From NCBI GenBank assembly GCA_019155205.2, contig JAHNZQ020000004.1, forward strand, positions 895,251 through 959,250: a DNA stretch of 64,000 nucleotides, written 5' to 3'. A program made the translations under genes and the position numbers. Source of the stretch: Gracilaria vermiculophylla. Lineage: Eukaryota; Rhodophyta; Florideophyceae; Gracilariales; Gracilariaceae. The stretch's first letter is position 1, and every line of letters begins with the position of its first letter. Under the pieces are notes generated by a model. The model searched no databases and was not told where the DNA came from. It saw only the letters and a list, made by a program, of their open reading frames with translations. Shown here piece by piece: positions 54,663 to 64,000 of the stretch.

Positions 54663-55099
54663 CTGGGGGGAAGGGGCGATTTATCGTGGACAAGGGCTGA
54701 GCCGCGGTCGTGGGTGGCTGCTCGCGCTGGGAGCATGTACGAGGATGAGCGAAGGGCAGGTGCGGTAACGCTCGCGACTTTTGGGATCATGGCACATGGC
54801 ACATGACACCCGCAGCACAGGCGGCACGCCAGTGATGATTGATTGGTGCGACGTGGTGGCGACGTGGCGCAGCAATGCGGCACGAGTGCTTGTTGCCGTG
54901 CACGAGAGAAGGGGGTGGCTCGGCGCGAAGCGATGGCGCAGCGCAGCTGGCTGGCGCTCTCGGATCAACCATCGACGCGGCGCAAGCAATCTGAGATTGA
55001 AGGCCAACGTTTCTCGCTTGGGCGCTCCCGTTCGTTCGTCAAGCTCCCAAGCTCGCGCCGAGTCGCGCGCATCACTTGTAACAAATCTTCACCAACTCG
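54663..55099. promoter_or_regulatory. Shared upstream region, ALG5 / aminotransferase
   Basis: 437 bases between divergent starts, moderately GC-rich, without a TATA box. Spurious short frames only. Confidence 0.4.
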
Positions 55100-56362
55100 A
55101 TGGCCTTTGTACCGCTCAAGCCAGTCCGAATCCGGAGCACACCATGCGTGCAACACACACAAGCCACCTGCACACGCATGACGTCCTCCCCACCAATCCC
55201 ATTTGCGCCTGGCGTGCTCACGCTGCAGAATGAGGGCGCCTACGCCGTGATGGCCGCAGCAAAAGAACTGGAGCAACGTACAGGCCGCGACGTTATCCAT
55301 CTGGAAATCGGACAACCTGGTTTCGACACCCCGCAACCCATTGTCCAAGCCGGAATCTCCGCTTTGCAAAATGGCCGCACTCGCTATTCATCCCCTGCCG
55401 GAATAGCCTCTCTCCGCGAACAAATCGCTCGCTTTGCCAGCGAGACGCGCAATGTACCATGCGAAGCGCACAATGTGGTCGTCGGACCCGGTGCGAAGCC
55501 TGCGCTATTTCTGGCCAGCCTGGCACTCATACGCGGCGTGCACGATCGAGTGATCATTCCGGACCCTGGCTTCCCGACGTATCGCGCCATGGTCGAGGTG
55601 GCCGGCGGCACCGTGGTTCCGGTTGCACTTCGCGCCGATCAACGCGGATACGACATGGATGCTTTGCGTGCCGCCATGCATGAGCACACGCGCGCAATAG
55701 TGGTCAACTCGCCAGGGAACCCCACCGGCGGTGTGATGCCGCACGAGGACATGCTCGAATTGGCGCGACTGGCTCGTGCACACGATGTGTGGGTCATCTC
55801 GGATGAGATTTACGCACAGTTGTGCTATGACGGGCGCTACGAATCTGTGGCGAGTTTGCCGGGCATGGCGGAGCGAACCGTTGTGGTGGATGGATTTTCG
55901 AAGAGCTACAGCATGACGGGCTGGAGGTTGGGTTGGGGCATCATGCCGCGCAGGCTGGCGGAGCGCGTTGAACTGCTGTTGACGCACGCCGTGGGTTGCA
56001 CGGCGACCTTCGTTCAAGAGGCGGGCGTGACGGCGCTCCGCGAGGGCGCGCGCGAGGTTGATGCTGTGCGTGAAGTGTATCGCGCCAGAAGGGACCTCGT
56101 TGTGGACGGGTTGAATGCGATTGACGGTGTGCACTGCGAGGTGCCGCAGGGGGCGTTCTATGTGTGGGCGGATGTTAGCGCGTTGAAAGTTCCTGTCCGC
56201 GACCTGGCCAGTCGGCTTTTGAATGAGGGCTTCGTTGCCGTGCTGCCTGGCACAGACTTCGGCGAGCGCGGAGAAGGCTTCCTGAGACTCAGCTACGTGG
56301 GCGAGGAGCACGTATTGCGCGAAGGTTTGCAGCGCATGAAACGCATGCTCGGGCGCCTGTGA
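55100..56362 (+). CDS. Class I/II PLP-dependent aminotransferase (aspartate-type)
   Basis: A 420-residue single-exon enzyme, fold type I. Typical motifs: EIGQPGFDTP, PGFPTYRAM, VVNSPGNPTGGV, SDEIYAQLCYDGRY, and the PLP-Lys segment GFSKSYSMTGWRLGW, with the substrate-binding Arg in FLRLSY. The sequence resembles bacterial and archaeal aspartate/broad-specificity aminotransferases more than the cytosolic or mitochondrial AspAT of eukaryotes. The first 26 residues before Met27 (ATG at 55178) could be a targeting extension. The substrate is uncertain. UTP5 starts only 82 bases downstream on the same strand. Confidence 0.85.
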   Translation: MAFVPLKPVRIRSTPCVQHTQATCTRMTSSPPIPFAPGVLTLQNEGAYAVMAAAKELEQRTGRDVIHLEIGQPGFDTPQPIVQAGISALQNGRTRYSSPAGIASLREQIARFASETRNVPCEAHNVVVGPGAKPALFLASLALIRGVHDRVIIPDPGFPTYRAMVEVAGGTVVPVALRADQRGYDMDALRAAMHEHTRAIVVNSPGNPTGGVMPHEDMLELARLARAHDVWVISDEIYAQLCYDGRYESVASLPGMAERTVVVDGFSKSYSMTGWRLGWGIMPRRLAERVELLLTHAVGCTATFVQEAGVTALREGAREVDAVREVYRARRDLVVDGLNAIDGVHCEVPQGAFYVWADVSALKVPVRDLASRLLNEGFVAVLPGTDFGERGEGFLRLSYVGEEHVLREGLQRMKRMLGRL

Positions 56363-56444
56363 TGACAAATGTCAGGCCTCACCTGTCGTGGCCGACACGT
56401 GCGCGCTGTGTCGTGATCCGGCCGCCTGCAGGCATCTAAAATCT

Positions 56445-58490
56445 ATGCCGCCGGCCGCCATGCTCAAGCGTCAAAACCGTGCCCAACCGACTATCGGCGC
56501 ACCGCCCGCCGCCTCTCCGCCACCCTCCGTGCTCGACTTTCCCTCTCCCACAGCGCACACAATGGGTGCCAACCGCCTTCCGCCCCCCCCTCGCTCCGCG
56601 CTCTGGGCTGCGGCGGCCGACATACCTGCCGTCGCGCACGCGTGCCCGCCCGCCAAGCTCGCCCTCTTCCGTGCCCCCGAATTCACACCGGAGCATGTCG
56701 CGCTTCCGATACTTCCCGCCCGTCTCTCGCTTGCTGCAGCTGAGTCTCCTTCCGATCCACCATCTGTCCTGTTTTCCACTGCCGCGGGCCATGTATATCT
56801 CTCCAACCGTCTGTTACTTCGCATGCCATCTGCCCCATCCGCACTGGTTCATGACTATCGCCATGCGCTCGTGGTCTCTGCGCGCACGCTTACCGTTATT
56901 CCTATCGCTTCCCCGAACGAACATATCAACATCGCCCATGTTCATGCTGCCCCGCCTTCTGCTGCGCTCTTCCTGGACTCTGAGCGGGTAGTACTGGCTA
57001 GCCAGCAGATAACGCTACACGGGCTCCCCTCCGCACGCCTTGTCGCGCGGTTTGCCGGGCATGCCTCACCCGTTGTGTGTCTGGCACGTCTGTCAGCAAA
57101 GGCGTTCGTATCGGCAGCCGCACGAGAACGTACGCTCCTCGTGTGGCATCTGCAACCAAAAGGCGCGACTCAGCGGAAACGCCGCCGGCTCGCGCCGACC
57201 GCGCCATCGTTCTCCTTGAAAGTACCAAGCGCAGGCGTTCGATCGATGGTTGCTGATAGCCGCTCAAACGGAAAGCACTTGGCTGCCATCGTTGGGTCTA
57301 ATGAAGTGGTCGTGTGGAAAGGGTTGCCCGATACAGCCTCTGCTCCAGTTGAATGTTCTTTTGTAGTACGTGCGCCAGATGTACCGGTTTTATCTGTGCT
57401 GTTTGCAGAGCGAGCGCGCTTGACCGTGCTTTACGGCCGGGGGGCGACGCCTGAAGTACATACTGTAGACTTGCACAAAGTTTCTTCGGATCTTGTTGAG
57501 CTCCCCCGCGCGTCCATTGAACTTATCACCGCTGATGTGCAAGGGAAGCCGAATGCGAAGGTTGAACTTGTGAAACAATCTGTGGCGCTTCAATCTAGTA
57601 ACGTGCCAGCTGCACCGCTTGCATCGAAAAGAAAACAGGACCTTGAGGATGGTGAAGAACATCATGAATCAGGGGATGAAGAAGAAATAGATGAAGATCC
57701 TTCAATACGTGAAAAGCTCGCTGCTCTGGGTGTTACTTCCGATACACCGCGGCCTGAAGTTCCGACCACACCGGCTTTGGAAGCTACTCGTCTTGATTCC
57801 CGCGTTGTAATATTGTGCCAAGCAGTCCGAGTACGAGATGATAATATGTTCGATCGTATTATTAACTCCACACAAGATTTGACCACGATACGTAGCACGG
57901 TAGACCAGATGCCGACAGAGGTGGCAGCGGGCGCGTTGTTGGATATGCTTGTCGATCGGCTAGAGAGACTCCCGAAGCGTGTGGACAAGTTACTGATGTG
58001 GATCAGGACGATACTTATCGAACACGCTGGAACTTTTATTAGTCAACAGCATAATCAAACTCTACATGCTCTGGGCGCCATTATTGATGCACGCACCCAA
58101 AACTTGGACGCCCTGTCAAGATTAGAGGGGCGATTGGAGCTCGTGGTTGGACAAGCTCAACGACAAAGGCGATTAAAGCAGTCCAAGTTGTCCACTGCAG
58201 AAGCGAAAGTGGAATACACATATGATCCGAGCGATGTAATACGAGAAGGAAAGAATGCTGGAAGTGAGGGTGAAAGCAGCGCCGAGGAGGAAAGCGATGA
58301 TAGCTCAGGCAGCGACGACGAGGATGATACTGGAGTCATGAGTGATTCTGACAGTGAACGTAGCGAACACAGCGAAGAAAGGGGAGGTGCGCAGGAAAAC
58401 GGAGATGTGAAAATGAATGGTAACAAGACTGACTCGAATTCGGAAGACAGTTCAGATAGTGAACAAAGCGCTGATGGTGAGGGTGATTAG
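56445..58490 (+). CDS. UTP5: UTP5/WDR43, small-subunit processome protein
   Basis: A 681-residue nucleolar protein of the t-UTP/UtpA module required for pre-rRNA transcription and 18S rRNA processing. The N-terminal about 350 residues are WD40-like with degenerate blades (SPVVCLARLSAKAFVSA, ERTLLVWHL). The Utp12 domain at about 449-585 is clear (SRVVILCQAVRVRDDNMFDRI, RVDKLLMWIRTILIEHAGTF). A Ser/Asp/Glu-rich tail follows from about 605. The first ATG is 56445; Met6 (ATG at 56460) has a better context. GC content drops through the gene, with a C-rich 5' part and a near-balanced 3' part. Confidence 0.82.
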   Translation: MPPAAMLKRQNRAQPTIGAPPAASPPPSVLDFPSPTAHTMGANRLPPPPRSALWAAAADIPAVAHACPPAKLALFRAPEFTPEHVALPILPARLSLAAAESPSDPPSVLFSTAAGHVYLSNRLLLRMPSAPSALVHDYRHALVVSARTLTVIPIASPNEHINIAHVHAAPPSAALFLDSERVVLASQQITLHGLPSARLVARFAGHASPVVCLARLSAKAFVSAAARERTLLVWHLQPKGATQRKRRRLAPTAPSFSLKVPSAGVRSMVADSRSNGKHLAAIVGSNEVVVWKGLPDTASAPVECSFVVRAPDVPVLSVLFAERARLTVLYGRGATPEVHTVDLHKVSSDLVELPRASIELITADVQGKPNAKVELVKQSVALQSSNVPAAPLASKRKQDLEDGEEHHESGDEEEIDEDPSIREKLAALGVTSDTPRPEVPTTPALEATRLDSRVVILCQAVRVRDDNMFDRIINSTQDLTTIRSTVDQMPTEVAAGALLDMLVDRLERLPKRVDKLLMWIRTILIEHAGTFISQQHNQTLHALGAIIDARTQNLDALSRLEGRLELVVGQAQRQRRLKQSKLSTAEAKVEYTYDPSDVIREGKNAGSEGESSAEEESDDSSGSDDEDDTGVMSDSDSERSEHSEERGGAQENGDVKMNGNKTDSNSEDSSDSEQSADGEGD

Positions 58491-58820
58491 CAAGGGACTG
58501 GTAGACATGTTCTATAAAAACAGTTGTTGAAATGTTAGTGAAAATACCGAATCCGACAAGGGGGTTGTTATTTTGCGATAGCAATTGCGAGCTGCATTTT
58601 CTGCGAGAAGAGATTTCCGACGTTCAGATCTACTGAGGTGTTGCTAGTTTTGTTTTGCAGCGAACGCCAGAACACAATAGCGAATTCAAAGGAGGGGCAT
58701 ATATTGGATGTTTGGGCTGAACATTGGGGTAGAAGTGCGGTTGGTTTTCCTGAGTAGGATTTAGTGCTGAACGGAGCTTGCATATCTTGCATAGTGCACA
58801 GCCAGGGGACGTTTGCAAAG
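58491..58820. other. Intergenic region between converging genes
   Basis: 330 bases of presumed 3' flanks; nothing recognised. Confidence 0.5.
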
Positions 58821-59369
58821 TTAGACAGGCGGAAGATTAGTCTTAACAAAATTAAGTAGGGCGGCGTAGGAAGATTTTCCTTTGTACAGAGCGCGTCCGT
58901 CGTCTCCTTCGCCGGTAATGGCGAGAAAGTATGGTACGTGTTTTATCCCAAACTTGGTTATGAAATGACGGTTTTCCGAATCAGTGAGCTCCACAGCATA
59001 GAAAGGTGCAGCATGTCGAAAGTAATCCGCGACGCGAACGAAAGGCGTCTTGATTCGACGACAAGCGATGCAGTGTTTTGAATAAAATATAACAAAGATG
59101 GGATTCTGCTCGTTAGCTTGATCGACGGCCAATTGAAAAGTGGATCGATCGAAAGCGGAGCTGACATGGCTTATGGCAGGCGTCTTTGGCCAGCTTGGCG
59201 TGGAGAATATACCGAGATACCACAAAACTACCATCGACGCGCAGGCTGTGAAGGCGAGCACCTGTGTCGCAGCTCGCATGTCGGAAGACTGTGATTTTGG
59301 TGCTGACTGCGTGCCATTTTCCTGCTCACCACTGCCTTGCTGATGAAGAGAACTGCTTCGACGCCTCAT
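58821..59369 (-). CDS. Membrane-anchored thioredoxin-like protein
   Basis: A 182-residue protein with a polar N-terminus, one membrane helix at about 36-55 and a thioredoxin-fold domain. The active-site-like motif is C100-I-A-C103 after FVIFYSKH, and the cis-proline segment KHVPYFLAI lies downstream. Domain size (about 110 residues) fits a single thioredoxin fold. It resembles membrane oxidoreductases of the ER or plastid, but targeting is not decidable. The CIAC dipeptide differs from CGPC and CGHC, so redox potential and role are unknown. It is divergent from the ABC ATPase. Confidence 0.75.
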   Translation of the reverse strand: MRRRSSSLHQQGSGEQENGTQSAPKSQSSDMRAATQVLAFTACASMVVLWYLGIFSTPSWPKTPAISHVSSAFDRSTFQLAVDQANEQNPIFVIFYSKHCIACRRIKTPFVRVADYFRHAAPFYAVELTDSENRHFITKFGIKHVPYFLAITGEGDDGRALYKGKSSYAALLNFVKTNLPPV

Positions 59370-59802
59370 GATAGAGTTCCAAGTTGTGTTTCTTGCAATC
59401 AGGCCTTCGACGGTTTGAAGAGGTAAAGAAGATTGCGTGGGGCACGCGGACTGATAGTTGGAGAATACGTCCTGAGAGCGGGCACACAGTTGTGACTATG
59501 ACAGCGGTTACTAGGGGGATACTCGGTCCTGAGCTCGCAGAATTGGGGGCGCAGCTCTGTGGCTAGCTCTTTATGTGGTGGCGCTCACCCTGCGGTGCAC
59601 ATGCCTTTGCCGCATCATTGTCAACATGCGGCTCGCCGTCGATGTAGTCAGCAAAAAAAATTGTGGCTGTTCTTCTCACGCCCTCCACCTTCAGCAATAC
59701 CCTTCACTGGGTGTCACCATCCTAGCTTTCGCTTCTTACTCTTCTTGCAGTTAATCGGTCAACCCGCATTCTTATCTTGTAATCAAGATAAACATACAAT
59801 CG
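59370..59802. promoter_or_regulatory. Shared upstream region, thioredoxin-like / ABC ATPase
   Basis: 433 bases between divergent starts. A CTTATCTTGTAATCAAGATA stretch near 59771-59790 forms a TATCTTG/CAAGATA inverted repeat just ahead of the ABC gene. Confidence 0.4.
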
Positions 59803-61410
59803 ATGACAGCGTTTGTCCCCCTTATTCAACATGGTTCTCGCGTGTCGCGAAAACCGCCTGGATTGTGCCGGACGCGCACCGCGCACTACATGACTACTAA
59901 CACGCCCCGTGTTGATATCAGTGCACCTTCAACTGTGAAAGTTCCTTCTCCGCGCTCCATTATTTCCTCGCTGAAGCATGTCTCATATGATGTGGCTGGT
60001 GTGCGTGTTGTGGAGGATGTCAGCTTGGACATCTCAGAAGGAGAAATCGTTTGTATTCTTGGTCCATCAGGTTCAGGCAAGTCAACCATTCTGAGAATGT
60101 TGGCTGGTCTTACGCGCCCTTCTGAAGGAGTCGCTCTGTACAAAGGACGCCCTTTCCAGGGTCCCAATCCAGGCGCCTCAATTGTATTCCAGACATTTGC
60201 CCTCTATCCATGGCTCACTGTCCTGGAGAATGTCGAGCTTGGTCTGTCCAGCGCCTCTGGGGTTAGTCGCGACGATATTCGAGCACGTTCTGTGACGGCC
60301 ATTGATATCATAGGCTTAGACGGGTATGAAAACGCGTACCCCCGTGAGCTTTCAGGCGGCATGCGTCAACGCGTAGGCTTTGCAAGGGCTCTCGCAGTCG
60401 AGCCAGAGATTCTATGCATGGATGAACCTTTCTCGGCGCTCGACGTCCTAACAGCTGAGAACTTGCGTTCAGAAGTGTTGCGTCTGTGGCAAGCAGGAGA
60501 TGTGCCTACCACATCAGTGCTAATTGTCACGCATGGAATCGAGGAGGCAGTCAGTCTGGCGGACAGAGTGGTCATTCTCGGCAAAGATCCAGGTCACGTC
60601 CGTAACATCTTACCCATCAATCTCGCTCACCCACGGGACCGAAAGAGTGCAGTCTTTCAAGAGATTACCGATCTTGTATACACTATTCTCTCAGAAAAGG
60701 ATTACGTGGTATCACAGGACGATATCGCTGTGCTCAGCCGCGGCGGGTATTCTCGATATCCATCCGAAACGCACGTTTTGATGGGTCCCAGAACTATTAT
60801 CAATTCAAAAACAGAAAAAGAGCCAGGAAAAACTCTTAAGCTCGTGGATTCCAGTCAGCCAGAAGGCTTTGATAACAATGAAGAGGTTGTGCACAAAGAA
60901 GATTCTGTTTCGCGATACCCGCAATTACCAGGCGTACGGATTGGAAGCGTAACGGGACTTCTGTCTTTTATTGCAGATGAAAGCGAGGATCTTTATCGCT
61001 TGGGGCAAAGACTGCAGCTTGACATTGATGATCTCTATCCCCTAATTGAAGCAGCCAGTATTTTGGGCTTCATTGAGGTCGACGAAGGTGATGTTCGTTT
61101 GAACGCTACTGGTCATGTCTTTCTGCGTGCATCCATCGATGAGCGTAAGCACATGATTCGTGTGGCTGCGCTCTCTGCACCAGAAGCTCGTTTAGTAGCA
61201 CAGATACACTGCCTGCTGTCGCAATCTGCCAAACAAGAACTGCCGGAGGATCTGATCTTTGACACAATTCTTTTGAAGCACTTCTCTCCAACCAAGGCGA
61301 GAAAGCAGCTTGATATTGCAATTGAGTGGGGACGTTATGCGGAGTTGTATGGATATGAATCCTTGACAGGGACCCTCTTCCTAGACAAGGGGGACGAAGT
61401 GCCTGAATGA
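59803..61410 (+). CDS. ABC-transporter ATPase, NitT/TauT importer type with AAA-associated C-terminal domain
   Basis: A 535-residue intronless protein. The nucleotide-binding domain (about 55-290) has Walker A GPSGSGKST (87-95), a Q-loop VFQTFALYPWLTV, signature LSGGMRQR (about 183-190), Walker B ILCMDEPF (about 203-210) and an H-loop (VTHGIEE). The wording matches bacterial nitrate/sulfonate/taurine importers (NrtD/SsuB/TauB). The C-terminal 165 residues match the AAA-associated domain that some bacterial members carry. The first 45 residues are basic and Ser/Thr-rich and may be an organelle transit peptide. No permease or binding protein is in the window. Substrate and location are unknown; a plastid-envelope importer is the obvious hypothesis. 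Confidence 0.85.
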   Translation: MTAFVPLIQHGSRVSRKPPGLCRTRTAHYMTTNTPRVDISAPSTVKVPSPRSIISSLKHVSYDVAGVRVVEDVSLDISEGEIVCILGPSGSGKSTILRMLAGLTRPSEGVALYKGRPFQGPNPGASIVFQTFALYPWLTVLENVELGLSSASGVSRDDIRARSVTAIDIIGLDGYENAYPRELSGGMRQRVGFARALAVEPEILCMDEPFSALDVLTAENLRSEVLRLWQAGDVPTTSVLIVTHGIEEAVSLADRVVILGKDPGHVRNILPINLAHPRDRKSAVFQEITDLVYTILSEKDYVVSQDDIAVLSRGGYSRYPSETHVLMGPRTIINSKTEKEPGKTLKLVDSSQPEGFDNNEEVVHKEDSVSRYPQLPGVRIGSVTGLLSFIADESEDLYRLGQRLQLDIDDLYPLIEAASILGFIEVDEGDVRLNATGHVFLRASIDERKHMIRVAALSAPEARLVAQIHCLLSQSAKQELPEDLIFDTILLKHFSPTKARKQLDIAIEWGRYAELYGYESLTGTLFLDKGDEVPE

Positions 61411-61578
61411 TTATAATCTTTGACGTAAATGATTACTCTCTGACAGATGGTTGTTAAACATGAGTTTAAAAGGCTCTTCGTGCACGACCTGCTTTCTTTG
61501 TATAAACAGACTTCATTTTTTTTGACATCTTACCTCCAAAAAGCTTTTCGTCTCGTAGTATTCCTCGCTGCCTTGCAG

Positions 61579-62940
61579 TTATTGCTCCACACTCGATGCT
61601 GCAGCAGGCTGTGGTTTGGGTTCGACAGAGTTTCGTTCACCTGGACGAAATTCTGGTCCCATTTGTGTTACTCCAGCTTCTTCAAGAAGTGTTCTTCTTG
61701 CCATAATATGGAATCTATCCAGGCAAGCGGTCATCTTCTCGTACGCTGCGCTTTCATCTTGGCCACTTTCCAGGGCGCTCATGAAGTCCGCCGCTTGACG
61801 GGCACATATTGATTTGGCCATACAGAAGTTGACGGATACATTGGCCTGCTCCATTTTGACGGGGTCATCTCCCGCTTCAGCAAAGGCATGGCTAACTTTC
61901 TCGCATCGCTGCTGCACTTCATCTGCAATTTCGCGTATGCCACTGTATGAAAGACCCCTCAAGAAATCGAATTCAGCCGGATCGAGCTGATCCCCAGACA
62001 CCATCGCATTTATCTGTCGCTCGTTGACGCTCGCAGGCATTTGTTGGGCGGGAGCGGTCTCCATTCGCATGTAATCACGTAGTTGCAGCATCCTATCGCG
62101 CAACCGATCGAATAAAGCGGTAGGAGAGTCAAGGGCAGGGCGTACGTGAATCTCGATGGGATCTGGTCCTGAACGATAATAATAATCAATTATATATCTC
62201 GCCTCCTGTTCACCGCAGCGATCAATGACCCAATCATGTCGATCGAACGGCTTCGGATAGCCTCCAAAGGTTGTACGGAACCACGCGGCAGGAGAAAGAT
62301 CGTGGGGTCGTCCCATGAAGCTCTTGAGTTTCGGGTGTTGACACTGATGGCAGTGAAACTTGCGTTCCCAATCCATGACCTCCTTCCAAGTTCGCTCGTT
62401 CATGGTGTTGTGCACGGAAACGACGGAATCCATATCTTCCTCTCTGACGCCGTCGCTTTTTCCTTTGCGCTTGAGGGAGTTATAGAACATTTGCGGAGAT
62501 GGGTATGTCCATGTGCCCCCTTCTTCGCCAGACTTAGGGATGGTGGATTTCTCGCGATCGGTAGATAGAGGTTGCTTCTGGCCTGGTGCCGGAAGTTGAT
62601 TTGGCGTGGCTGGCATCATGTTGGCACGATCAATTTCCTGGCCGTACACATCGTAGACTGTTTGCTTCGGAATGGTCGCAGCGTGATCGGAACGCTGTGG
62701 GGTAGAGTGTTGTTTTTCATGTTTCGACATGTAAGCTTCAATTTGCTGCTTGGACATGTTCTTGTGATCAACAGGGCATTTGGATTGAACTTGTTCTGTT
62801 TTTGGTCCGGGCGGCGCTTCTGACTGGCGAACGGACTTGGAAGAGTCCATGAAGGCGCGGATTTGCTGCTCGGACATGTTTTCATGATCGACTGGGCATT
62901 GACCTTCTGCGAAAGCGGGGTTGCTCAGGGAAGAACCCAT
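61579..62940 (-). CDS. HCCS: Holocytochrome c synthase (cytochrome c heme lyase) with C-terminal extension
   Basis: Attaches heme to apocytochrome c (and c1) in the mitochondrial intermembrane space (System III). A 453-residue protein from the ATG at 62940; upstream codons are open only from TTG. Core landmarks: TWTYPSPQMFYNSLKRKG, NERTWKEVMDWE, the His-containing FHCHQCQHPKL block, GRPHDLSP, PFDRHDWVIDRCG, RYIIDYYY and VRPALDSPTALFDRLR. The heme-binding CPV motif is present twice, at Cys15 and Cys55, inside a duplicated unit of about 40 residues (CPVDHxNMSxQQI). After about residue 296 there is a 158-residue helical, Cys-containing extension absent from usual family members. It is convergent with the ABC gene, 168 bases apart. 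Confidence 0.92.
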   Translation of the reverse strand: MGSSLSNPAFAEGQCPVDHENMSEQQIRAFMDSSKSVRQSEAPPGPKTEQVQSKCPVDHKNMSKQQIEAYMSKHEKQHSTPQRSDHAATIPKQTVYDVYGQEIDRANMMPATPNQLPAPGQKQPLSTDREKSTIPKSGEEGGTWTYPSPQMFYNSLKRKGKSDGVREEDMDSVVSVHNTMNERTWKEVMDWERKFHCHQCQHPKLKSFMGRPHDLSPAAWFRTTFGGYPKPFDRHDWVIDRCGEQEARYIIDYYYRSGPDPIEIHVRPALDSPTALFDRLRDRMLQLRDYMRMETAPAQQMPASVNERQINAMVSGDQLDPAEFDFLRGLSYSGIREIADEVQQRCEKVSHAFAEAGDDPVKMEQANVSVNFCMAKSICARQAADFMSALESGQDESAAYEKMTACLDRFHIMARRTLLEEAGVTQMGPEFRPGERNSVEPKPQPAAASSVEQ

Positions 62941-64000
62941 TATGCAACCCTGGGTGTGTAATTTACACGCAACAGGGCGGTGTGGGAAGTATTGAATGGC
63001 CTCCGCGCTGAGTGTGGTGGATCGAGGTGAAGACGGCAATTTCTGCGCGACGGAGATGAGAACCTCAGAGGGTCACAGGTGAATGCGGGGCAGCGGTGCG
63101 TTCGGGCTGAGAGTGTGGCTTACAGTGCGAAAACATTGGCACCCTTGTGGGAGAGCGTGCGCGTGAGCGTACGCGAGAGGCGCATTCGCAGTTTCTATGG
63201 AAGAAGGTACAGTAGCAAGGAGGAACGCAAGCGTTGCGCAGCAATTTCGGAAGAATCAAACGTCATGTTGGAAGTTTCCGAGCAGTAGCGTGCGGCTTTC
63301 CCCATGGGTATGAACTCCTGTTCCATGCTGTGCATAGCCGAGCTGGGAATCGTGCTTTTCTGGTGACATGTCCGCGCGTTTCCGAGATTGGCATTGCGCG
63401 TTGCACAGCAGAATTATGCTCGACAAGAATCAATTGTCTGGCCACCGTCTAATGAATGCTCAGCCCGACTGACACAGTGGCTCGCAGCAATCGTTGTTGA
63501 GGATGTTTCGCGAGCTTCTACAGCTGGCATCTTCCATACTGTGCTTGGATAAGATACATGAACGGCAAATAAAAGAAAAGCTGCAGTCGCGACGCCAAGA
63601 AAGTGAAGGTACAATGTGAAAGACGCTCAGAAACGCATGCATACAGAGATGGACATGCTCGGCGGTGATAAACGTAGACTCGCTGAGGAGGTTCAGATTT
63701 GAGCGCCATTCGCACGGGGAACGCGACCGACGGGACGCGCAAGCCGCGATTCATCGGCAGTGCAGATGTGGAACGGGGCACGTGAGGCGGTGCGGACTGC
63801 GCGCCGTCTATGGACACGGGCTGAGGCAGCGCCTTCCATCGCGCACGGCGGCGCGCGCAGCGAACGAACGCGAAGGCGATGATTGCGCACGACGGGCGGG
63901 GGAGGGGGGGGGGGGGGGGGGGGGGGGGGCCCGCGCCCGGGGGGCCCGCGGGTCCCGCCCGCCCCGCGCCCGCCCCGGGGGGGGAGTGGCGGCGGCAACC
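62941..64000. other. Upstream flank ending in a third GC-rich stretch with G26
   Basis: The first part is the promoter side of the heme lyase gene. The remainder has short spurious frames. An uninterrupted G run (63904-63929) followed by GC-only sequence marks the start of another GC island at the window edge. Confidence 0.5.

Overview
This is nuclear DNA from a photosynthetic eukaryote, most likely a unicellular or simple alga. A red alga outside the Cyanidiophyceae is my best guess, but it is an inference. The window carries a plastid-type HEMF coproporphyrinogen oxidase, a plant-type glutaminyl cyclase, an SLC45/SUT-type sugar transporter, an MLO-like protein, a telobox Myb protein, and a System III cytochrome c heme lyase. 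Standard eukaryotic housekeeping genes are also present (20S proteasome beta5, RPL15, RPB11, RBM22, CHMP7, ALG5, UTP5/WDR43). Genes are mostly intronless. The introns that can be defined are short (67-114 nt), and seven of eight contain a CTAAC branch-point motif.

Layout. 0-6.5 kb: proteasome beta5 (3 exons), then a 4.8-kb AT-rich gene desert holding a pair of inverted palindromic repeats. 6.5-19 kb: Slo/BK-type K+ channel, enolase (convergent), SUT-like transporter, Golgi-type glycosyltransferase. 19-24 kb: non-coding, beginning with a 219-bp tandem duplication and passing into an extremely GC-rich island with G, C and GGC runs. 24-32.6 kb: the GC-rich gene block, with an MLO-like protein, a C2HC zinc-finger protein, an unrecognised ORF, RPL15 and RBM22. 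33-45.7 kb: normal-composition genes (multi-pass membrane protein, telobox protein, glutaminyl cyclase, HEMF, RPB11, CHMP7, class IV aminotransferase). 45.7-49 kb: 225-bp tandem repeats, then a second GC island with C homopolymers and a 100-N assembly gap. 49-63 kb: ARF-like protein, secreted Cys-rich protein, C2H2 factor, ALG5, class I aminotransferase, UTP5, membrane thioredoxin-like protein, bacterial-type ABC importer ATPase, cytochrome c heme lyase. The last 100 bases are GC-rich again.

There is no operon-like pathway. Several divergent pairs share short upstream regions (RPL15/RBM22, RPB11/CHMP7, ALG5/aminotransferase, thioredoxin-like/ABC ATPase). The most notable items are an ARF-like protein that lacks the P-loop lysine and the catalytic glutamine, an MLO-like protein with eleven RxS(L/M/I) motifs in a huge loop, a nuclear-encoded NitT/TauT-type ABC ATPase with no permease nearby, a heme lyase with a duplicated CP motif and a 158-residue C-terminal extension, a BK-like channel with no calcium bowl, and sharp GC-island architecture.
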